A stretch of DNA of 37,647 nt from Chloroflexota bacterium. Its GTDB lineage: Bacteria > Chloroflexota > Anaerolineae > Aggregatilineales > Phototrophicaceae. The translations under genes and the position numbers were made by a program. Numbering within the stretch: the stretch's first letter is position 1; each line of letters starts with the position of its first letter. The notes beneath the pieces are model-generated. The model saw nothing but the letters and a program-made list of their open reading frames with translations, was not told the DNA's origin and searched no databases. The stretch is from assembly GCA_011523705.1 (NCBI GenBank), contig WTGC01000204.1, forward strand, positions 1 through 37,647, given 5' to 3'. Below, piece by piece: positions 8,940 to 17,432 of this stretch.

Positions 8940-9192
8940 TTCTTCTGCCACTTCACTTATGCGCATGTCGCGTACCCCGCGCTGTAATATCGCTGACTGT
9001 AACGCGGATGGCGCCTTTTGCCGGCTCGTAAATCTCTAAGAAATGGAACGGCGACTTGAGTCTGTCCCTGTCCCGCGCTATCGGCGACCGCGAAATGCGC
9101 TACTTCCCGAAATAGTGTATCAATAGCTCGCTTTTTACCTAAATTGCATCATACTTCCTTTATCCTCCATATATCATAGAGCTTCAGATATG
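8940..9192. other. Duplicated spacer between array copies 1 and 2
   Basis: With the 60-base leader that follows, this makes a 313-base gap. No gene is seen. Blocks such as GCATGTCGCGTACCCCGCGCT, CCCGCGCTATCGGCG and TTTATCCTCCATATATCATAG recur in the same order in the copy 2-3 spacer, and partly in the copy 4-5 spacer. The spacer was therefore duplicated together with the genes. Confidence 0.65.
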
Positions 9193-9252
9193 GCCGCGGC
9201 AAATGGACCGCGGTCGGCGCCAATTTACCGACTGTCCTGAGAGGCTCGGCTC
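9193..9252 (+). repeat. Conserved 60-base leader of array copy 2
   Basis: Base-for-base identical to the copy 1 leader, with the same two potential hairpins and the AGAGG ribosome-binding site. The identity continues 35 bases into the coding region, giving 95 identical bases shared with 6381-6475. This contrasts with the divergent bodies of the two genes. Confidence 0.75.
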
Positions 9253-11763
9253 GTGCCAACGCGTTGGATTTCTGGATTGCGCAATCACCTTCACGTCTTG
9301 CTGATTGTGCCGCTGGTCGTCATCGTCATGACCTGGCCGACCTTCGCCCGCATATTTGATTCACAAGACTTTTGGGTTCATACCTGGCACGGGGACTTCT
9401 GGTTCAGGATATGGGATGCCTGGCATCTTGAACGCGTACTCACGGGGAGGGCCGATGTATTTTATACCCACGAGATGTTTCATCCCACCGGCGTTTCCCT
9501 CGCATGGCAACATAGCTCATATCCCCACGCCGCCATGTTAATGGCCTTGCGAAAGTTGATGTCCGTCGATAGCGCCTACAATCTGCTCTTTCTGTTGATC
9601 TTATATTTCAACGCCTGTTGCGCCTATGTCTTGGCTCTGAAGCTGATCAAGGACAAATGGATCGCGCTTTTTGGCGCGATGGTCGTTTGCGTGAGCGTGC
9701 CCTTTCTCAGTTTATCGACTTTGCCCGATCTTATTACGATTGGCACTATTCCCTTAACGCTCTATTTTCTTTACCGCGCTGTAGAGGAATCACGCTGGCG
9801 TTTCGCGGCGCTTGCGGGCGCTTTCGCCGGCGGAACGGCCTTTGTCAGCATTTATATCTTTTTCATTAACCTCCTGACCGTCGCCATTGTGGTCATCTTC
9901 CTGGCTGTTTCACATTGGAAACTGCCGGCATTCTGGCGCGGGCTACTTCTATCTGCAATCATTGGCGCATCGATTTGCTCGATTCGTTTCTATCCAATGT
10001 TTGCTGATGCAACTGCCCTGAAGGAAGGATTGGAGACACATCTTGGCCAAGCAAGGAGCAACGATTTATTGGAATGCTGCGTGGTCACAAGCAACCCTTT
10101 CACGGGAGATCTATTTCGCCGGGCGCTCGCCATCCCGCCTGTTGCAGAGACATTTAGTTTGCGCTTGGCATCAAAAGACGCATACCTGGGCTATATCAAC
10201 ATATTCTTCCTTTTGTGCGCGATCCTCCACAAACCTCTGCGACGCAGGTTAGCTCCTTGGCTTGTAATTCTTGTCGTTTTTTCGATTTTGCGACTTGGCC
10301 ATTTTCTCACAATTAACGGACAAGAGTATCGAGACATTCTCTTGCCCGAACACTTTCTCAGCGCATGGCTGCCGGCGCTCTTTGGGAGCTTCTATATTCA
10401 GGAATACTACCAATTCGGTGTGGTCGTGCCGCTTGCCATGCTTGCGAGTTTTGGTCTTGCCCGGCTTGTCAGGTCAAAAACGGTTTTCGTACGCGCATCG
10501 ATCGTTTTATTTTCTACGCTAATTCTGGTCGTAGAGTTTATTGTCCCCCTATCGGAGAAGATAATCGAAAGAGAAAAGTTTGCTTATATCGACTGGTTGT
10601 CAACTGAGCCCGTTAGCTCAATCAAGCTCATTAATCTACCGCAGGGCACCAGGAAGACTCAATATTATATGGGTCTGCAGACACTCAATGATTATCCGAT
10701 GGTGTTCGGAAGAATCAATCGCAATCCAGAAAGCTCCCGCAGCTACATTAGGAGCAACCACCTGCTAAATGCCTGGGACGATAACCGCAGCGTTCACTGC
10801 CTGCCCTACAACGAAGGGATATTCCTGACCGCGCTGGACAGGCTGTTGGAGGACGGCTTCACCCATGTTGTCGTGCATAACTGGCTCTACGGCGATCAGT
10901 TCATCAATCACAGCTTCAGAAGCGTGCCAGCGTCTTATGACAATGGCTCGGTCAGCGTCTATAGACTGCGTGATCTTCGTTTGAGCTGCGATTCCGGGCA
11001 CATTGAGCTCGCCCCGTTTAGACACTTCGCGGATTCGTCAGCGGTTGTTCCAGGCCGCCAGTCTTCAATCCTCAGCTTCCACCCGAACGCAAGCATCGAC
11101 GGAGAGTTCTTTACCTACCTCGCGTCGCTTTTTTCCGATTGGCGTAGTCTGCTTCATTTCTACCTGGATGACGGCGAACCGGCGGTGCAAGGCAGCGGAA
11201 CAAGCGATTTCGACATGGACGCGATCGCCCGTGACAATCAGATGATTTACCTCCTGTATAATAGTCGCGACATTAACGCCGAAGCCCTGCGCTCGCATAT
11301 ACCATTTGACGGATTCGAGCTCTGCCAACGCGATGTGCGCGAAGACGACTCGGTCGTTGAGCATTATCTCAGTCGCGAGTTCTCTTGCGGTCTGGTTACG
11401 TCCAGTCAGCCGCTTCAAGTGGACTACGACAACCGCGCCCGCCTAGTCAACGCCTTGGTTGAGGTCACGCAAGACTTCCTGGACGTTCAACTCATGTGGA
11501 GCAACTTGCCCAGCGATCCGCATTCGGTCTCGCTGCAAATCTTTAACGCCGATGGCATCAAGGTTCTCGGTCAAGACGCGACCATCGGTCATGCTTCGCT
11601 CACTCGTCATCGTCTGGTCATTTCATCCTTGCCGCCGGGCAATTATGCGGTCAAGCTGATCGTTTACGACTTCAATACGCGAGCCAGCGCGCCCGGAATG
11701 GTGGTCGGAAAAGGCGCAAGATTTGAACGCGAGTTGGAAATCGCGACAATTGATCGCGCATAA
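9253..11763 (+). CDS. Probable GT-C-fold membrane glycosyltransferase (array copy 2, type B)
   Basis: The 836-residue paralogue has the same architecture as copy 1: membrane part to about residue 435, then a cysteine-containing soluble part and a beta-sandwich-like tail. The body groups with copies 3 and 5 (for example LDRLLEDGFTHVVVH and YDNGSVSVYRLRD), yet the first 11 residues and the last 15 match copy 1 exactly. In the first outer loop it has DSQDFW. The acid at position 38 is Gln here and only Asp39 remains, so the catalytic pair is incomplete or the chemistry differs. The GTG start follows the conserved leader. It looks AT-richer than its neighbours by eye. Role inferred as for copy 1. 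Confidence 0.7.
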   Translation: MPTRWISGLRNHLHVLLIVPLVVIVMTWPTFARIFDSQDFWVHTWHGDFWFRIWDAWHLERVLTGRADVFYTHEMFHPTGVSLAWQHSSYPHAAMLMALRKLMSVDSAYNLLFLLILYFNACCAYVLALKLIKDKWIALFGAMVVCVSVPFLSLSTLPDLITIGTIPLTLYFLYRAVEESRWRFAALAGAFAGGTAFVSIYIFFINLLTVAIVVIFLAVSHWKLPAFWRGLLLSAIIGASICSIRFYPMFADATALKEGLETHLGQARSNDLLECCVVTSNPFTGDLFRRALAIPPVAETFSLRLASKDAYLGYINIFFLLCAILHKPLRRRLAPWLVILVVFSILRLGHFLTINGQEYRDILLPEHFLSAWLPALFGSFYIQEYYQFGVVVPLAMLASFGLARLVRSKTVFVRASIVLFSTLILVVEFIVPLSEKIIEREKFAYIDWLSTEPVSSIKLINLPQGTRKTQYYMGLQTLNDYPMVFGRINRNPESSRSYIRSNHLLNAWDDNRSVHCLPYNEGIFLTALDRLLEDGFTHVVVHNWLYGDQFINHSFRSVPASYDNGSVSVYRLRDLRLSCDSGHIELAPFRHFADSSAVVPGRQSSILSFHPNASIDGEFFTYLASLFSDWRSLLHFYLDDGEPAVQGSGTSDFDMDAIARDNQMIYLLYNSRDINAEALRSHIPFDGFELCQRDVREDDSVVEHYLSREFSCGLVTSSQPLQVDYDNRARLVNALVEVTQDFLDVQLMWSNLPSDPHSVSLQIFNADGIKVLGQDATIGHASLTRHRLVISSLPPGNYAVKLIVYDFNTRASAPGMVVGKGARFERELEIATIDRA

Positions 11764-12017
11764 TTCTGCTGTGACGTCACGTAAGCGCATGTCGCGTACC
11801 CCGCGCTATATTATCATTGACTGTGCCACGCATGGCGCCCATTGCCGGTTCGTAAATCTACAAAAGAACGGATTAGCGACCTGAGTCTATCCCCGTCCCG
11901 CGCTATCGGCGTCCGCGAACTGCGCCACTTCTCGAAAGAGTATATCGCTTTCTCGCTATTGACCTAAATTGAATCATGCTTACTTTATCCTCCATATATC
12001 ATAGAGTTGCAGATATG
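11764..12017. other. Duplicated spacer between array copies 2 and 3
   Basis: With the leader this is a 314-base gap, homologous along its length to the copy 1-2 spacer, including TTTATCCTCCATATATCATAG just before the leader. No open frame or RNA gene is recognised. Confidence 0.65.
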
Positions 12018-12077
12018 GCCGCGGCAAATGGACCGCGGTCCGCTCCAATCAAGCGGCTGTCCTGAGAGGCTCGGCTC
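12018..12077 (+). repeat. Conserved 60-base leader of array copy 3
   Basis: It differs from the copy 1 leader at six positions, all in the second stem-loop. There GTCGG...CCGAC becomes CCGCT-7-base loop-AGCGG, so a 5-bp stem is kept although the bases changed. The first CCGCGG pair and the ribosome-binding region are unchanged. Confidence 0.75.
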
Positions 12078-14567
12078 GTGCCAACTCGGTGGATTTCTGG
12101 ATTACGCAATCATGCGCACGTCTTGCTGATTGTGCCGCTGGTCGTCATCGTCATGACCTGGCCGACCTTCGCCCGCATCTTTGATGGCGACGAGTTCTGG
12201 CTGCATGTCGAACAGCGTGACAAGTGGTTAAGGTTCTGGGATGCGTGGCATCTCGAGCGGGTGCTCGCCGGGCAAGCCGAACTCTATTATACCGATTCGC
12301 TCTTTCATCCCGATGGCGTCTCGCTCGCGTGGCAACATTTTGTGTATCCGCACGCCGCGCTCTTCCTCGTCTTCGAAAAGCTAATGCCGGCCGATAGCGC
12401 CTACAACCTGCTTTTTCTCTTGATGCTCTGTCTTAACGCCTTCTGCGCATACATACTGATTTACCATCTCATAAGCGACAAATGGGCCGCGCTCTTCGGC
12501 GCAGTCGTTGCGGCTGTGAGCGTGCCCTTTCCCCACGGAAGTACATCTCCTGACCTCATTCTGATCGGGACGCTGCCCTTAACAATCTATTTTCTGTACC
12601 GCGCAATAGGGGAAGGCCGATTGCGATTCACAGCTCTGGCAGGGCTTTGCGCTGGCATGACCGCATTCGTCAGTCTGTACATCTATGTAATCATACTGTT
12701 TACCGCCGGCATCTGCGCTGTCTATCTAGCATTGTCCCGTTGGCGGCAACCCGCCTTCTGGCGTCATCTTCTTCTCATTGTCGTCATCTGCGCTTCGATA
12801 GGCGCGCTGCGCGTTTATCCAATCGTCTCCGATGCGCCGGGCCTCCAAACGGCATCGCAATACTATCAAGACCTCGATCGCAGCAATGACGCGCTCGATT
12901 ATTTCGTCCTTTCACCCAATCCCTTTTCCGGCGAGTTCTTGCATGCCCTGTTCAAAGTCCCAGCCGATGCTACGCACAAGAGAGCGTACCTGGGCTACAT
13001 CAACCTGTTTTTCATTGGCTGCGCTATCCTGCGCATGCCCTCCAGACGCCGGCTGGCGCCTTGGGTCGTGGCGTTGCTGTTTTTTGCCCTGATGAGGCTC
13101 GGCGATTTTCTAACCTTTAACGGCGCGGCCTATACCGACGTCGTTCTGCCCGAGCGCGTCTTAAGCGAATGGTTTCCCGCCTTGTTTGCGCACATAGGAA
13201 TACAGGAGTATTACCAGATCGGCGTGGTTCTGCCGCTGGCTTTGCTCTCCTCTTTTGGGCTGGCGCGCCTCTTGCGATCGTGCCCAACCAAGCTGCGCGC
13301 AGCGCTCGCGCTGGCTTCCGCGCTGATCGTAGCCGGCGAATTCTACGTGCCTCGATACGGGCAAGTTCTTGAGGCGTCCAAGACAGCTTATGTCGCATGG
13401 CTAGGCGCCGAAGCCGATAGCCCAAACAATCTGATAAACCTGCCAATTGAAATCGAGAATCCGCGCTATTTCCTTTACTTGCAAACATTGACAGACCGGC
13501 CGCATGCTTTCGGATTTGCCAATCGCAGGCCAAGATTCGCCACACCCTACGTCCGCCGGAACTTCTTGCTGAGTCGTTGGAACAACAGTCTCAGCGTCCA
13601 TTGCCTGCTCCACAATGAGCGAAATTTCAAGACCGCCCTGGACAGGCTATTGGAGGACGGCTTTACCCACGTGGTTGTGCACAACTGGCTCTATGGCGAT
13701 CAATTCATCAATCATAGCTTCAGAAACCTGCCAGCACATTATGATAATGGCTCGGTCAGCGTCTATAGACTGCGCGATTTTCGCTTGAGTTGCGATGCCC
13801 AACATATCGAGCCGGCCACGTTTAGACACTTCGTCGAATCGCCATTGGCTATTCCCGGCCGCCGGTCTTCAATCCTTAGTTTTCACCCTAGCGATAGCAT
13901 CGACGACGACCTCTTCGCCTACCTCGCGTCGCTTTTCTCCGATTGGCGCAGCCTGATTCATCTGCACCCTGGCGATGGCGAGGCCTCAATTCAGAACGCC
14001 GGAATGAGCGTCCCGGATCTGGAGTCATTCGCCCGAGACAATCAAGTGATTTATCTAGTCTACAATCTTCGCGACATGGAATCCGCCATGCTGCCCAGCC
14101 TTTTGACATTCGAACGATTCAATCTCTGCCTACGTGAAGAGCATCAAGACGGCTCGGTCATTGAGCAGTATCTCAGTCGCGATTTCTCATGCGCATTGGT
14201 TGACTCTGGTCAGCCGCTTCAAGTGGACTATGATAACGGCGCCAGGCTTGAAAACACGCTGCTTGAGATCACGCAAGACCAACTGAATCTTCAAGTGAAA
14301 TGGAGTGGTTTGCCAAGCGAACCTCACTCTGTCTCGCTGCAGGTCTTTAATGCGGACGGCGCCAAGACCCTTGGGCAAGACTCAACCATCGGCGACGCAT
14401 CTCTTGAACGCTATCTTGTTGATATCTCAAACCTGGAGCCAGGGAACTACGCCGTCAAGCTAGTTCTATACAATTATGAGACGAGGCGAAGCGTTTCGGG
14501 AAAGGTAAGCGGGACCGGCGAACGTTTTGGACGCGAGCTCATGATAACAACGTTCATTCGGGCCTGA
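12078..14567 (+). CDS. Probable GT-C-fold membrane glycosyltransferase (array copy 3, type B)
   Basis: The 829-residue paralogue has the first-loop acid pair intact (GDEFW, Asp38 and Glu39), then HPDGVSL and PHA. The membrane part reaches about residue 430, followed by the soluble region with the four conserved cysteines (in SVHC, RLSC, NLC and FSC contexts) and the beta-sandwich-like tail. The tail ends GERFGRELMITTFIRA, shared with copy 5 and not with copies 1, 2 or 4. The GTG start follows the conserved leader with AGAGG eight bases upstream. It is the best-preserved type B copy. Role inferred as for copy 1. Confidence 0.72.
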   Translation: MPTRWISGLRNHAHVLLIVPLVVIVMTWPTFARIFDGDEFWLHVEQRDKWLRFWDAWHLERVLAGQAELYYTDSLFHPDGVSLAWQHFVYPHAALFLVFEKLMPADSAYNLLFLLMLCLNAFCAYILIYHLISDKWAALFGAVVAAVSVPFPHGSTSPDLILIGTLPLTIYFLYRAIGEGRLRFTALAGLCAGMTAFVSLYIYVIILFTAGICAVYLALSRWRQPAFWRHLLLIVVICASIGALRVYPIVSDAPGLQTASQYYQDLDRSNDALDYFVLSPNPFSGEFLHALFKVPADATHKRAYLGYINLFFIGCAILRMPSRRRLAPWVVALLFFALMRLGDFLTFNGAAYTDVVLPERVLSEWFPALFAHIGIQEYYQIGVVLPLALLSSFGLARLLRSCPTKLRAALALASALIVAGEFYVPRYGQVLEASKTAYVAWLGAEADSPNNLINLPIEIENPRYFLYLQTLTDRPHAFGFANRRPRFATPYVRRNFLLSRWNNSLSVHCLLHNERNFKTALDRLLEDGFTHVVVHNWLYGDQFINHSFRNLPAHYDNGSVSVYRLRDFRLSCDAQHIEPATFRHFVESPLAIPGRRSSILSFHPSDSIDDDLFAYLASLFSDWRSLIHLHPGDGEASIQNAGMSVPDLESFARDNQVIYLVYNLRDMESAMLPSLLTFERFNLCLREEHQDGSVIEQYLSRDFSCALVDSGQPLQVDYDNGARLENTLLEITQDQLNLQVKWSGLPSEPHSVSLQVFNADGAKTLGQDSTIGDASLERYLVDISNLEPGNYAVKLVLYNYETRRSVSGKVSGTGERFGRELMITTFIRA

Positions 14568-14639
14568 TCGCCTGGTGCGGTCTCGTCGAGTCGGCGGCGT
14601 CTCAGTAAGGACGCCCATGCGGAATAGGAGCGATCGCAT
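14568..14639. other. Short junction between array copies 3 and 4
   Basis: Only 72 bases separate these copies, and neither the roughly 250-base duplicated spacer nor the 60-base leader is present. It carries AGGAG at 14626-14630, nine bases before the TTG at 14640. The different junction suggests a separate recombination event, or a deletion that removed the leader. Confidence 0.6.
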
Positions 14640-17132
14640 TTGCGAATTCGTGGCGCCGGTTGGCTGAGCGCTCATATTCACGTCTTGCTAATCGTGCCGC
14701 TGGTCGTCATCGTGATGACCTGGCCCGTCTTGCCCAAGCTCTTCAACGGCGATGACTTTTGGCTGCATAACCCCAGCCCAGACGCTTTTCTCAGGATCTG
14801 GGATTCCTGGCATGTCGGTCAGGCCCTGGCCGGGCAAGCCGAGCTCTGGTACACCGTCGACATGTTTCATCCGCGCGGCGCCTCCCTGACCTTCCAAAGT
14901 TACTCGTTTCCCCATGCGCTGCTGCTGCTGGCGCTTTAGAACGTGATGCCAACCGACAGTGCCTACAATCTGCTCTTCATGCTGATTCTCTGTTTCAACG
15001 GCTTCAGCGCCTACGTGCTGATTCGGCATTTGCTCCGGGACAAGTGGGTTGCGCTATATGGCGCCGTGGTCGCCGTCCTGGGCATCTCTTTCAGCCACAG
15101 CATCGCCATCGCTGATATCATCTGCATCGGCACATTGCCCCTAACGCTGTACTTCTTTCATCGCGCCATCTTTGAAGATCGCCCTTGCTTCGCGGCGCTG
15201 GCCGGCTTCTGCGCTGGCATTACCGCTTTCATTGGCGTGTACATCTTCGTGTTCATCCTGTTGAGCGTGGCCTTTTACGCCGCCTTTCTCTTGCCGGCGC
15301 GCTGGCGGAGACCCTCGTTCTGGCGCCTGCTTCTTGTGTTTGCCCTGCTTTGCGCTGTCATTAGCGCGTTGCGCCTCTATCCCATGCTTGCGGACACAGC
15401 GACCCTCCAGGAGGGCTTGACCAAATACGAGGGTTGGGAGCGAAGCAGCAGCGTGCTCGATTACTTCGTCAATTCACCCAATCCCTTCACCGGGCGCTTG
15501 CTGCACGCCATTTTCAATCTCCCGCCTGGCGCACACTACATATTCGTCTACCTCGGCTACATCAACCTCTTTTTCCTGGCATGCGCGCTGCTGGACAAAA
15601 GGGGGCGGAAGAGCGCGCTTCCCTGGGCCGCGCTCTTCATCTTCTTCGCGGTCATGCGCCTGGGCGATTTTTTCACGTTCAACGGCGTCGCCTATCGGGA
15701 CATCGTTTTGCCGCGCCGCGTCTTGGTCGAAGCTTTCCCCATCCTCTTTGCGCAAATTGGACCCTACTTATACCTGTATGCCTTGGTCATACCCTTGTCC
15801 CTGATCTCCAGTTATGGCCTGGCCGCGCTCATCCGCGGGCGATCGGCAAGGACCCGAGCGCTTGTGGCGCTGGCCGCCGTTCTGATCGTCTCGATTGAAT
15901 TCTACTCCCCGATCAACGGTCTCTCATTCCCAAAGGGCGCGACTGCTTATATCAATTGGCTGGGGTCTGAGCCAGATGACCCAATCAGACTTATCAACCT
16001 GCCGAGCCAAACGCCATACGTAAGGTACAGTATGTATGTACAGACCTTAAGCGGATATCCGACCGCCTCCGGCTTTCTTTGGCGCACTAAGCGCAGCACT
16101 GAACGGTATATTGACAGGAATTTGCTCCTGCGAGAATGGCGTGGGCGGCGTAGCGGACACTGCTTTGGCCGCCAAATTGCCTACCAAGAGGCAGTGGATG
16201 AACTGCATTCTGAGGGATTTACTCATATTGTGTTGCATCTCTGGAAAAATCGCGCATATAAAATTCAGCACAGCTTTCTCGATTTGCCCGCCGCTTACGA
16301 TGACGGACTAGTCAGGATTTACCGATTAAGGGATATGCGACTAGGCTGCAAAGACCTGCCGCCAGAGCTAGCTGTGTTTGACAAGTTTCTGGAATCGCCC
16401 TGGGGGGCATGGCAGCCCGGCTCGTCGCTGCTCAGCTTCCATCCGCGCCTCCCGCTCGATAGCGATCGCTTCGCTTACCTTGACGCCGCCATTGACCTTA
16501 CGAGTAATTGGCGTAGCTTTCTCCACCTTTATCTCGAACAGGGCGCGCCAACATTCCAAACCGCCAGCGGCGAAGCGGTGACCGCGGAGGACTTCAAAGA
16601 ATACGACCAGGTCATCTATGTCGTCGCGAATTTGCGCGAAACCGACCCCGCGCTGCTGGCGTCCACACCGCTCTTGGATCAATACGAGAGCTGCGGGCGC
16701 CAATCGTTTGGAGACGGCTGGGTCGTCATTCGCCTGTTGCGCCGCGAATTCTCCTGCGCGCTCTTTGACTCGCCGGCGCAACTGCAGGCGCGCTATGAAA
16801 ACGGCGCGCATTTGGAAAACCTGCTGGTCTCGCCGGCGGAAGGCGACCTGGAAATCCAATTGCGCTGGGGCGCTCTTCCTGTGCCGAAGCATGCTTTCTC
16901 GGTACAGTTCTTTGATGGGTCCGGCACAATGGTGCTCAATCAAGACTATGTCGTCAGCGATGGCGCGCTCGCCCGACATCACATCGACTATCAGGCGCTG
17001 ACGCCTGGTGAGTACACCGTCAAGCTCATTCTATACAACTTTGAGACCAGACGAAGTGTGTCAGGGACGGCAGGCGGGACCGGCGAAGGATTCGAACGCG
17101 AGCTGGAAATCGCGACAATTGGCCGCGCTTGA
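14640..17132 (+). pseudogene. GT-C-type membrane protein interrupted by an in-frame TAG (array copy 4, type A)
   Basis: The frame is open for 831 codons except codon 100 (14937-14939), which is TAG; copy 1 has AGG (Arg100) there. Before it lie the first membrane segment, GDDFW with the acid pair, HPRGASL and PHA. After it the frame continues to the normal end for 729 codons from a GTG at 14943 (ATG at 14946). The body is of type A and closely follows copy 1, with GHCFGRQ, RLGCKD and the beta-sandwich-like tail. The TTG start is taken from the AGGAG nine bases upstream; the shared leader is missing. Possibilities are a recent pseudogene, a sequencing error, or two polypeptides made by reinitiation. 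TAG is an ordinary stop elsewhere in this window, so recoding is unlikely. Confidence 0.72.
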
Positions 17133-17372
17133 TTCTACTGCGACGTCACGCATGCGCAGGTCGGGTACCGCGCTGTTGGATCGCTGACTGTGCCACGCAT
17201 GGCGCCCATCGCAGCCTCGAAAATCTCCAAAGATTGGAATGCCTGCCTCGGTCAAACACGCCCAATCGTTGACCTCGAACTGCGCCATTTCTAACAATAG
17301 TGTATCATTTGTACGCATACTATCTGAATTGTGCTGCCTTATTCCTCAATTGAGGAAAAGATGCTAGACAAG
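17133..17372. other. Duplicated spacer between array copies 4 and 5
   Basis: With the leader this is a 300-base gap. It keeps recognisable pieces of the copy 1-2 spacer (GACTGTGCCACGCATGGCGCC near 17186, AGTGTATCAT near 17300) but is more diverged. No gene is recognised. Confidence 0.55.
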
Positions 17373-17432
17373 GCCGCGGCTACCGGACCGCTGTCGGCTC
17401 CAATCAAGCGGCTGTCCTGAGAGGCTCGGCTC
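17373..17432 (+). repeat. Conserved 60-base leader of array copy 5
   Basis: It differs from the copy 3 leader at about five positions. The first stem is weakened (CCGCGG...CCGCTG), but CCGCT can still pair with AGCGG downstream through a longer loop. The final segment with AGAGG and the GTG start is unchanged. Confidence 0.72.

Noticed and set aside
14937..14939. Recoded TAG (amber suppression, pyrrolysine) in array copy 4
   Set aside because: TAG ends several other genes in this window (25060, 26305, 28529, 30868), the four paralogues have no TAG, and no pyrrolysine genes are seen.
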